Positions 56,671-64,000 of a stretch of DNA of 64,000 bases are shown here, piece by piece (within the stretch, counting starts at the first letter, position 1; each line of letters starts with the position of its first letter). Under the pieces are notes generated by a model, which was not told where the DNA came from, did no database searches, and saw only the letters and a list, made by a program, of their open reading frames with translations. Source of the stretch: Schizochytrium sp. CCTCC M209059 (lineage: Eukaryota > Sar > Bigyra > Thraustochytrida > Thraustochytriidae); contig KN805377.1 of NCBI GenBank assembly GCA_000818945.1, positions 495,017 to 559,016 of the forward strand, given 5' to 3'. The translations under genes and the position numbers were made by a program.

Positions 56671-57685
56671 GTCAGCCAGCCAGCCGGCCAGCCAGTCAGT
56701 CAGTCAGCCTCTTTCCCCTTTAAAACCTTTCTTCGTGAGGACAGGCGTTTAGCTCATTGGACCTTGGCGATCGCTTTGGTGTCAATACTGCTGCACTCCT
56801 GTCCTGCGAGCGTTGCAAGCGAGTTCGCTCAGCTTGCGTCTTTTGTCCCGTCTAACTATCATTATCTAAGCATCAGAAACTTGAATCGAGCGATTGCCTC
56901 CTCGGCCTTCAACCTCTCCGCCTCCCTCACGAACCTAACGTGCTCGCTCATCTCATCCTCTTTCTTCCTCTTCCCACTCGGCTCGCTGGCCCCCGCCTCT
57001 CCTCCACTTTCTCCCCCTCCTTCTCCGCAGACAGCAACCTCTCGCGCACAACCTTGATCGCCCATCTCCACGAGCCGACGCAGCAGCAGCTCGCAAACTT
57101 GCCCTCCCCCACGCGCCCCCCCTTCTCGTGCGTTTCCACGCCCACCGCGACGCAGATGGTGCTCCTCGAATCAGATGTCGCCCATAACCTCGCACGTTGC
57201 GGCAGCCCGGTGATTACACATACGTACATACTGTACCTAGCATGCGCGCAATGCGAGTTGGTCTGCTTACGACTAGGAAAGACTAGAGCGCCGAGCAGGG
57301 CGAGTGAAGGCGGCGCGAGCAAAGGTGAAATTCAACGCCCTCGACAGAACCGCGACGCTCGCGCGGCAGAGCGCGGGCACGGCGCTGCCGGCGCCCTCGA
57401 GGGAGGGCCGCCGCGGGCGGGAGGGCGGGAGGTCGGGAGGGCGGAGGGAGAGCGCGCGCGCGAGCGCGGCGGCGCAGGCGGAGTCCATCCGTCGGGCATC
57501 CATCCATCCAGTTCATCCATCTATCCATAGGTCCATCGCGGCGCCGCCGGGGTCGGTCGGTCGGTCGGTCGGTCGCGCGGGCGGCCGTCGCGACGGCGGG
57601 CGAGCGCGCGCGCGGCGGAGAGCTGGGCGGAGGAGCAGCAGCAGCAGCAGCAGGAGTAGCAGCAGCAGCAGCAGGAGCGGGCGCG
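56671..57685. other. Spacer with CAGC/GGTC/CATC repeats
   Basis: CAGC repeats (56675-56710) after the ACAD stop, then GC-rich DNA. A minus-strand frame at about 56862-57170 ends with a plausible charged helix (VRFVREAERLKAEEAIARF) but has no start in good context and no family match; left unannotated. GGTC and CATC repeats occupy 57487-57575, and a CAG run precedes the next gene. Confidence 0.5.
57551..57574. repeat. (GGTC)6 tetranucleotide repeat
   Basis: Six tandem GGTC units about 110 bp upstream of the next gene; a CATC cluster lies just before it and an AGC run (57637-57680) just after. Confidence 0.93.
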
Positions 57686-58507
57686 ATGTTTCAGGCCGTG
57701 GGCGACCTCGTGACGCTCAAGTGGGTCCGCGAGCACCCGCTCGTGACGTCGACGGTGGCGGCCGCGGCGGCGGCGTACTCGCTGGCGACCTTTGCGGGCG
57801 GCGAGATCGCCTCGCGGTCGCCCAGCGCGGACCCCGGGGCCGCGGCCGCCACGGCGGCGTCGAGGAAACCGCCCGCGAGGAGCATTTCGTGGCGCGACGA
57901 GTGCGGCGGCAAGCTAGCCCAGTTCATGGACGACACGCCGCCGCATGAGAAACCCTCGGACATTGTGTCGGCGCGCACCGCCTCCTCTGTCTCGCTTGCC
58001 GACGAAGACGGTCGCAGCGAGATTCCTGGTCCACATAGTGCAGAAGCGCCAAGACGAAAACACGGCGATGACAACGACGATGGGAATACCGAAGACGAGG
58101 CCGAGGACGGCGATGAGGAAACCAAGCAGGAGATCCCGGCAGCTGCAGCCAATGTAAATAAGTCCAGTTCTGGCGCAGCGGGTGACGCCAGCAAGGATCC
58201 CTTGCAGCGATCGCCTTCGCCCGTCACACGGAGCCAATCCGACGAGTTCGAGTCAGCGTCCGCGAGCACGCCTGGCACGGGCTCCGGCATCGCGCTCGAT
58301 ATTGAAGACGCAGACGCGGACGAGACGGGGGACTCGCGAACGCGCAATGAAAGCGATCTTTCAGGAGGAAGCGGTGGGGAAGAAGCCCCCTCGCCGCAGT
58401 GGGGCTGGTTCGTGAGCATGACACCCCCTCAACAACAAATGTACGGGCCGCAGAAGAATGCAAGGCCCGCAAAAATGAGCAACAAGTCTGTCTCTGTAAA
58501 TGAATAA
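57686..58507 (+). CDS. Disordered protein with SISWRDE and WGWFVSMTPPQ motifs
   Basis: 273 residues. A short N-terminal helix (MFQAVGDLVTLKWVREHPLV) is followed by an Ala-rich hydrophobic stretch (26-40, possible membrane or peripheral segment), the conserved-looking block RSISWRDECGGKLAQFMDD (65-83), a long acidic/Ser-rich disordered middle, and a second block SPQWGWFVSMTPPQQQMY near the C-terminus, ending VSVNE. The paired blocks S(I)SWxDE and P(S)xWGWxVSxTPP are, as far as I recall, found together in otherwise unrelated stramenopile and other protist proteins of unknown function, which is why I trust this ORF. No biochemical role is known to me. Confidence 0.75.
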   Translation: MFQAVGDLVTLKWVREHPLVTSTVAAAAAAYSLATFAGGEIASRSPSADPGAAAATAASRKPPARSISWRDECGGKLAQFMDDTPPHEKPSDIVSARTASSVSLADEDGRSEIPGPHSAEAPRRKHGDDNDDGNTEDEAEDGDEETKQEIPAAAANVNKSSSGAAGDASKDPLQRSPSPVTRSQSDEFESASASTPGTGSGIALDIEDADADETGDSRTRNESDLSGGSGGEEAPSPQWGWFVSMTPPQQQMYGPQKNARPAKMSNKSVSVNE

Positions 58508-58678
58508 ACTGCCACGCTCACTTTATATTTCCTGTTGTTGATTCTTCTTCTTTTTCTTGAAGACATGTCGCGGTTATGCGTGCCTTGACATTGCTTCCGA
58601 GCCTCTTACCGAGGATAGGACAAATGGAAAATATCGAACTTCTTACTCTTGCTCTCTTTCTCTCCAAGTCAAGTCTCT

Positions 58679-59818
58679 TTATGAAGAAACGGTCTCGAGC
58701 GAAAGCACTCTACCTACGACGATACCTTGCTTGCGAAGCACAGCTTTGACGACGGGAACGTCTTGCGGGAACGACAGTGCTTGCGCTAGCAGGCGCTTGG
58801 GAATGCCAAAACGTACGCGCTCCTGTGCCGGGTTGTGAACGCGAACAATGACCGCCTCATAAACGAGCGTGTCCCGCGGCAAACCCGTAGGCGAAAGGGG
58901 AGATGCCGGGCCCGCAACATCTGCCTTGGACTCGAGCTCGACGCGGGGACGCGCCAAAAAGTCGCCCACAAGAGCTTCAGGTGATAGTCCAGCGCAAAAG
59001 TGAATCAGCGTCATACGTTCTCTCTCTCCCAGAGGCACGCGCAGCTCGCGCAAAATGGCGCGTACCTGATCTTCGGTTACCACATGGCCCGATACATGTG
59101 CGGCCACAATCTCATGAACCTGATTCGGCGAGACGAGGGCATCGTGAAGATAGGTTTGCACTTCGCGAAGCAACTTGCGTTGTGCGGTGCTGGCGCCGCT
59201 GCTGATTCGCATGCTTCGGCCGACGTCTTTCTTTGCCGAAAAGTCGTATCCATCTTCGCAATCGAGATGGAACTTGTCCGGAGCACCAACCTCGTTCGAA
59301 AAGCCAGTGTTGCGCGAAAAAGGGTTTGACGATCCGGTCGGGGTAACGAAAAAGCTGCCCTCGACAAGGCGTTGCGTGTAGATTGAGATGGGCGTCGAGA
59401 AATCTACATCGGCAATCTCCTTCTCCTCTGAAAGATCTCGCTCACGAGTGTACTGAATGGGTCGCATTGCATCTCGCTGTCCATAGCAGTGTCCTGAGGA
59501 TGTTTCGAAGGGCGCTGCCTGCACGGACTTTCGCAAAGCCTCAGCCTGCTTGGCCTCCTCCTCGCGCCTGGCCTCCTCGAGAAAGCGTTCTTCGAGAAGT
59601 CGCATGCGTGGACCTTTGACGAGGCCTCGAGGGTCCTGCTTTACAGGCGGTCGTCCATCGCGGAGCATTTGCTGCGAGGTGGAAAATCGTGGCACCGAGT
59701 GTCCGTGGCCGTGCGCAAGGATGTTCTTACGCGATTCTTCGCTCGCCTCTTCAAGGTCGCGTTCTTCGATCCAATTACCAATGCGGCACCCACGGTTCCC
59801 GGCATTGTTGTACTCCAT
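58679..59818 (-). CDS. Possible flagellar/microtubule-associated protein
   Basis: 379 residues from the ATGGAG at 59818; upstream codons in frame have only a GTG start and Arg-rich repeats (CGTCGCA run at 59871-59900). N-terminal MEYNNAGNRGCRIGNWIEER with DLEEASEESRKNILAHGHGH resembles the short Gly-Asn-Trp segments of ciliary microtubule inner proteins (SPAG8/CFAP143-like), but this is weak. A coiled coil (RMRLLEERFLEEARREEEA), a block ISIYTQRLVEGSFFVTP, and C-terminal helices with a VSGHVVTEDQVRAILREL EF-hand-like or Roc-like spacing follow. Together with the CFAP70-like gene it hints at a flagellated stage. Treat the identity as open. Confidence 0.6.
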   Translation of the reverse strand: MEYNNAGNRGCRIGNWIEERDLEEASEESRKNILAHGHGHSVPRFSTSQQMLRDGRPPVKQDPRGLVKGPRMRLLEERFLEEARREEEAKQAEALRKSVQAAPFETSSGHCYGQRDAMRPIQYTRERDLSEEKEIADVDFSTPISIYTQRLVEGSFFVTPTGSSNPFSRNTGFSNEVGAPDKFHLDCEDGYDFSAKKDVGRSMRISSGASTAQRKLLREVQTYLHDALVSPNQVHEIVAAHVSGHVVTEDQVRAILRELRVPLGERERMTLIHFCAGLSPEALVGDFLARPRVELESKADVAGPASPLSPTGLPRDTLVYEAVIVRVHNPAQERVRFGIPKRLLAQALSFPQDVPVVKAVLRKQGIVVGRVLSLETVSS

Positions 59819-60407
59819 CGTGCCGCTAAATATGCTCCTCTTTCTCGCTCTTGAGCTTATTGTTTCCTTCCGTCGCACGTCGCACGTCGCACGTCGCACG
59901 CTACGAGTTTGTCCGCGCGTGCGTCAAAACGCTTTGACAAAAAAGTCCGTCTTCTTCTTTCGGTATTCCTCTTTCGCTACGCCTCCCTGTAGTTCTTATT
60001 GTTGCTGAGCTCTCGCGACGTTCGAGCACATCGCAAGGCAATTCAATTCAATTCATTTCACCCACTTGTCACGCCACGAAAACAAGCCAAAAAATGCAAA
60101 TGAATATTTCTTCTACTTCGTGCACAGCTGGGTGGAGTTAGATGTACATCCATTGTAATCCTTATGCTACACCCAGCATCGACGATCAACGGAACTATTT
60201 TTCCATCATAAGAGTAAGCGTACTCGTTGTAGAGGCCAGCCAGCGGGCAAGAAAGAAAGAAAGTCAAAGAGAGAAATATAAGCTATTGACGCGCTATGTA
60301 GCATCCCACAACTTTTCAAGGCCTCGAAAGAAAACCTTGTCATGGTCATGGTTGAGTGTTACATTTGCAAGTACACAAAGACGGGGCCCACTCACTTCTC
60401 ATCCTCG
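59819..60407. other. Spacer between flagellar-like and Vms1 genes
   Basis: Contains CGTCGCA and ATTCA short repeats near 59871-59900 and 60040-60058. No gene. Confidence 0.5.
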
Positions 60408-62234
60408 TCACTTGTTGAAGCGTGCGAGCGCAGCATCCGCCTGAAGCTTGCGTCGATGGGCCTGCATGCACTCGGGAGAACAATAAAAATACTCGAGGCG
60501 ATTAAACCACTTGGAAGAAGGTCCCAATAACTTTTTGTCGCATGAAGCGCACGTGGGTGCCGATGCAAGCGCTGCAGCCTCCTCGGCCTCCTTGCGTTTG
60601 GCAGCCTCCTCTTCCAATTTGCGCTGACGCTGCTTTTCCTCACGTTTACGTTGCGCCTGTCGCTTCTTTCGCTCGCGTTGGCGTTCCTTTTTTGCAGCTT
60701 CACTCTCGTCCGTAATTGCTTCCGGGATTGCCGCCTTTTGGTAATCCCACTTGTCGGGAAAATCGCCTCGAAAACGCCGAAAAGCGTCCTTACAACTCTT
60801 CATTTCTGACGCGCAGTGAAAAGGAAGCTCGCCCCGATTGTTTGGGATACAAGGGCTAGCGCCGTTTTCGAGCAAAAGACGAACCACATGTTCATGACCC
60901 GATCGAGCTGCCACGTGGAGTGCCGTGTCCCCGCGGTCACGCACACTCATTGTGTTAAGCACCTCTGCGTCTTGGCCAATGCAGAAAATGACAGAGGCAA
61001 TGTCGCCAGACTGGCAAGCCTCGAGCATGTTCCGCATAAGCTCGGGGTCCTCCGGTTCTTCCACGGACTCCGTGTCAGCTGCTGCAGTAGCTGCATCCGC
61101 TTTGCTGGGCGGCTGAGGCGGTGAGGCTTTGTTGGCGGACCGGGCAAGTCGCGCTTTCTCGCGCTCTTCTGCAGCCTTTTGCTTGGCCACCACTTCGGCT
61201 TGGCGCTCGTGGTATGCAGACTCAGGCTCAAAGTGAACCGTGGCCAGCCGTACGCCGACTTCAGTGGCGCCCTTGACCGTGGGCCGCCGCACGGGAAAAG
61301 GTATCCTGCGTACACGCGGATCCTTGGACGAAAGAACGCTTTCATTCCCAAAGAAGATGTGCTGATTCGTCTTGCTGATGGACACGAAAATGCGGCTCGA
61401 GGCTGAAATGTGGGCTGTCCAGGACTCCAAAAGTTCGCCAATCTCTGTCTTGAGCATTTGCTCATTGTATCGGCGAATACCTGCACCCGCGCTCTTTGCG
61501 TTGCCCTTGGCACTGTCGTTGGCACTTTGTGCTTTTCCCTGCTTGGCTCGAATTACGTAACGATGAAATGACTTGCTTGCGACTACTTCGCGGCCATTTC
61601 GGAGCACGACGCCTGCAAAGTGGCCCGCGCCATGTAAAAGGACAACCCAGAGTGGCTTTTCGTGAAGGGCGACAACATCTTCATGCTCGCGCTTCTTGTC
61701 GAGAGCCACCGCTGCTGGCACCCATGCCAGCGTGGACGGCTCCTTGCCAAGCACCTTGAGTCCAACCATCATCGAAGCGTGTTCGCGGCGAACGCCCCCT
61801 TCCTCGTTGCTTGGATGCATATCCTCTGTATCGGATCCGATATAGGGCTCGGACTCAGAGCCAGAGCCAGACAGGGACTCTTCGTCTTCAGCTTTCGACA
61901 AATCGCGTTCGGCTTCGCTTTCAGACAAAGCCGGCTTGCCTGCAGCGCGACGTTTGAGATTCAATCTGTGAAAATCTGTCTTAAAGTGGGCGCGCTGCGA
62001 CCCGAGATCCTCAAACTGCAATCCGCACGTTCTGCAAGAGGTTGAACCAAGCTCGCCCGCATCCTCTTGGCTTCTTGGTTCGCTCTCGTTTGCCCCACTT
62101 TGGGCGTCCGTAATCGTCGTCGTCGTCGTCGTCGTCGTGACCGCTGATGAGGACGACTCAAGCTCGGCATGCTCCCCGAAAGCGAGGCTTCCGCGCCTCA
62201 AGAGTTCAAACAGATTGCCCGAGGTCTGCGCCAT
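60408..62234 (-). CDS. ANKZF1: ANKZF1/Vms1, ribosome-quality-control peptidyl-tRNA hydrolase
   Basis: 608 residues, ATGGCG start. C2H2 finger C67-x2-C70...H83...H89; VLRF1 domain (about 195-335) with LHGAGHFAGVVLRNGREVVA, KSFHRYVIRAKQGKAQSAND (GxxQ loop, Gln236) and KSAGAGIRRYNEQMLKTEI; two ankyrin repeats (430-480); a Lys/Arg/Glu coiled coil with a near-match to the p97-binding VIM motif (R538-x5-AA-K-R-K); a C-terminal zinc-binding pair CASC and CSPEC (562-589). Vms1/ANKZF1 releases stalled nascent chains from 60S subunits by cleaving the tRNA CCA end; the catalytic Gln loop is intact, so activity is expected. Domain order matches the family. Confidence 0.94.
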   Translation of the reverse strand: MAQTSGNLFELLRRGSLAFGEHAELESSSSAVTTTTTTTTITDAQSGANESEPRSQEDAGELGSTSCRTCGLQFEDLGSQRAHFKTDFHRLNLKRRAAGKPALSESEAERDLSKAEDEESLSGSGSESEPYIGSDTEDMHPSNEEGGVRREHASMMVGLKVLGKEPSTLAWVPAAVALDKKREHEDVVALHEKPLWVVLLHGAGHFAGVVLRNGREVVASKSFHRYVIRAKQGKAQSANDSAKGNAKSAGAGIRRYNEQMLKTEIGELLESWTAHISASSRIFVSISKTNQHIFFGNESVLSSKDPRVRRIPFPVRRPTVKGATEVGVRLATVHFEPESAYHERQAEVVAKQKAAEEREKARLARSANKASPPQPPSKADAATAAADTESVEEPEDPELMRNMLEACQSGDIASVIFCIGQDAEVLNTMSVRDRGDTALHVAARSGHEHVVRLLLENGASPCIPNNRGELPFHCASEMKSCKDAFRRFRGDFPDKWDYQKAAIPEAITDESEAAKKERQRERKKRQAQRKREEKQRQRKLEEEAAKRKEAEEAAALASAPTCASCDKKLLGPSSKWFNRLEYFYCSPECMQAHRRKLQADAALARFNK

Positions 62235-62649
62235 CGTGCCGTCTCTCGCGAGCTGCCTGGCTCACCGTGCGGGGTTCTACGCCGTGTCGCCAGCGCGTGC
62301 GCACGTATTGGGTTTGCTTGCTTTGCTCGCGAGCTTCAGTCCCGACCACTGTTCTCGATCGAGAGCGCGGATCGTTTGCCGCACGAGTGAGGAACGGACC
62401 CGGCGCGAAGCGAATGGGCTCTTTTCCCTAGTTTGATTGTGAGAGATGCCGCCACTGATGCAATGCAAGCGCTCTTGCTTGTAGTTGCCAATTTTTGTCT
62501 GAAAGGCACTGGGCGCAGCACTTTCTTTAGTATACCATAACACCATTTCTATCTATAGCACGAGTCCGCATACTTTTTGTGCCTTTTCCAATGCTGCAAT
62601 GTCCAAGTAGTTGCTTTTGCAGTCAGTCCCTCTGATCAACAGTGTCGAT
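62235..62649. promoter_or_regulatory. Upstream region of ANKZF1/Vms1
   Basis: About 400 bp with GC-rich sequence nearest the gene. No gene; short chance frames only. Confidence 0.5.
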
Positions 62650-63360
62650 ATGCACAAAAACCCAGAAAGCCGAAATCTGCAGAGATCTGTATGCGAAGCT
62701 CTTGCTAATCTCGCAGCCCACGATGACCGCAACCAGGTAATTCTCGAGCAAGAGCTCAGGTCGGCAAGAAGGTCGTCGCGGCCATGCGCAGCCATCCCGG
62801 GAGCGCATATCATACAGTACTTCGCATGCGGAGATTCTTGGAATCCCGCAGCCAACAATCGCAGCAGGAAGATCTTCGAGCAAGAGCTCAAGGTTAGCAA
62901 GAATATCACTGCCGCCGCCATGCGCGACCATCTCGAGAGCGAAGCTGTTTAGAAAGGCACGCCTGATCCGCTCTTCGGAAACTCACAATCAAAAAACGCG
63001 ACCGGGCACTTCTCGATCAAGAGTCCGAGGCTGGCGAGGAGATCGTTGCGATCATGCATAAGCGTCCGAGGAGAGAATGTGTTCAGAATAAGACATACTA
63101 CTTCTTTGGTTGCCTGCCACGAATGACCGCAGCAAAGTTCGCCGCAGAAAGGACCGCGAGATCAGCAATCAGATCATCGCGGCCGTGCGTACGCTTTTGA
63201 TGGAGTTTCGCAGCTCACAGCGACCAGAATAAGGTAATTCTTGGTCAAGAACTCAAGGTTGGCAGGGAGATCGTTGCTGCATTGCGAGCTCGTCCTGCGA
63301 ATGAAGCTGTGCAAATATACGCATGTAAAGCATTATATAGACTCGCGCTCATTCCTCTCG
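62650..63360 (+). pseudogene. Decayed armadillo-repeat array
   Basis: At least four diverged copies of a unit of about 42 codons occur on the plus strand in shifting frames. Frame 1 reads QRSVCEALANLAAHDDRN, then AANNRSRKIFEQELKVSKN and AAAMRDHLESEAV before a stop; in another frame the same first unit continues VGKKVVAAMRSHPGSA. Near 63265-63350 a third frame reads REIVAALRARPANEAVQIYA and CKALYRLA. These are the ACxALxNLAxxDxNR... IVAAMRxHP pattern of Arm repeats. Frameshifts and stops between units, and the lack of any frame spanning them, mark it as a pseudogene or a shattered tandem array. Functional copies elsewhere are likely. Confidence 0.65.
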
Positions 63361-64000
63361 TAAAAGCGATATGCATAGAGCGGGGGCGCTGTGCAACTTG
63401 TAGAGCGTGCCTGCCGTGACTTCCAGTCGATGACGTACGCACAGCTTGCAAGATTAGTTCTCATTGTAGATGCATAACAAACTGAACTTCACAAGACCAA
63501 TACCTCGCCTCAGCTTATCCTCGTCATGTCAGCCGAGCCGAAATTCTCGACAGCCCGGGAAGACACGAGATACATACGAAGTTTCATATTCTATATTCGT
63601 TTGCTACCAACGAGGACTCAGATGAACTCGTCTTGGAGCTATGCGTCCACATTTTTAATATTAATGAGGCATTCATCACGCAAAGCACAGGTGTGGAAAC
63701 TGCCCACAACATAGCGGATTCTGCGGGGTTAAAAGACCTGCGAGCCAAGGTGTCAGAAGTCACTGTTAGCGAAAGGGTAACTGTAGCATCCCAGGACATG
63801 GCAGAAGACAAGAGAAATGGTTTTCGCGCGGTCCGTAGCAGCCAGCAGTATCTTCGACATCATTTACTCCTACTACCTAGTAGGAAGCCTGATGAAAAGT
63901 CTCATCGTCGTGGCCCCAATGGACCGAAAAAAAAATGTCCCTTGATCCAGTCAACAAGGGTCAATTAGAATCCTTTTCCGACGTCAATTCTGATGTTCTC
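63361..64000. other. Right-edge region, no confident gene
   Basis: A plus-strand frame open to 63968 reads NINEAFITQSTGVETAHNIA and KVSEVTVSERVTVASQDMAE, which is protein-like, but it has no ATG in a good context upstream and no family match; it may be an exon or chance. Otherwise AT-richer DNA with nothing recognised. Confidence 0.4.

Noticed and set aside
56862..57322. Minus frames ending in charged helices
   Set aside because: Two competing frames, no ATG in good context, no family match; kept only as a note in the spacer entry.

Overview
This window is eukaryotic nuclear DNA. It encodes MCM2, a CDK1/2-class kinase, PEX10, a transportin-3/importin-13 karyopherin, ANKZF1/Vms1 and a CFAP70-like axonemal TPR protein. 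The genome is gene-dense and intron-poor: most genes are single open frames of 300-1,000 codons, intergenic gaps are mostly 0.2-2 kb, coding DNA is GC-rich, and many start codons sit in an ATGG context. Where introns can be shown they are short, and five of the six proposed here begin GTACG or GTAGG. The CFAP70-like gene implies a flagellated stage. The overall style fits a heterotrophic stramenopile such as a thraustochytrid, but that placement is inference.

Layout, left to right. 1-8.3 kb: 5' part of MCM2 (minus, cut by the window edge), an ankyrin-repeat gene (minus), then two tandem LtrA-family membrane-protein paralogues (plus). 8.3-13.3 kb: a hairpin-rich spacer and a long intact piggyBac-like transposase ORF that carries an inserted YqaJ/lambda-exonuclease-like nuclease domain. 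13.7-20.1 kb: CFAP70-like, MOCS2A/MoaD-type sulfur carrier, and a PX-BAR-SH3 sorting-nexin-like protein. 20.1-29.9 kb: a long gene-poor stretch, a spliced DUF1647-like type II membrane protein, two minisatellites, an RCC1-repeat protein with a presequence-like N-terminus, and a Ulp1/C48 protease-like ORF interrupted by an assembly gap. 29.9-34.7 kb: divergent ECHDC3 and PEX10, then a Q/N-rich protein with two unusual zinc knuckles. 34.7-37.2 kb: a dense island of tetra- and pentanucleotide microsatellites. 37.2-43.6 kb: an SLC24-type Na/Ca-K exchanger with a complete voltage-sensor domain between its two exchanger halves, then the TNPO3/IPO13-like karyopherin. 43.8-53 kb: an unrecognised 1,038-residue acidic-tailed protein, a four-exon SPRYD7-like gene, the CDK, GSTK1 ending SKL, and a PP2C phosphatase. 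55-62.2 kb: a cytochrome b5-acyl-CoA dehydrogenase fusion ending ARL, a stramenopile-style disordered protein, a possible flagellar protein, and ANKZF1/Vms1. 62.6-63.4 kb: a decayed armadillo-repeat array.

Themes. Four separately promoted genes point to peroxisomal or fatty-acyl metabolism (ECHDC3, PEX10, GSTK1-SKL, cytochrome b5-ACAD-ARL), although they are spread over 27 kb among unrelated genes. The two observations most likely to be new are the voltage-sensor/NCKX fusion and the piggyBac/YqaJ fusion. No rRNA, tRNA or CRISPR array was found.
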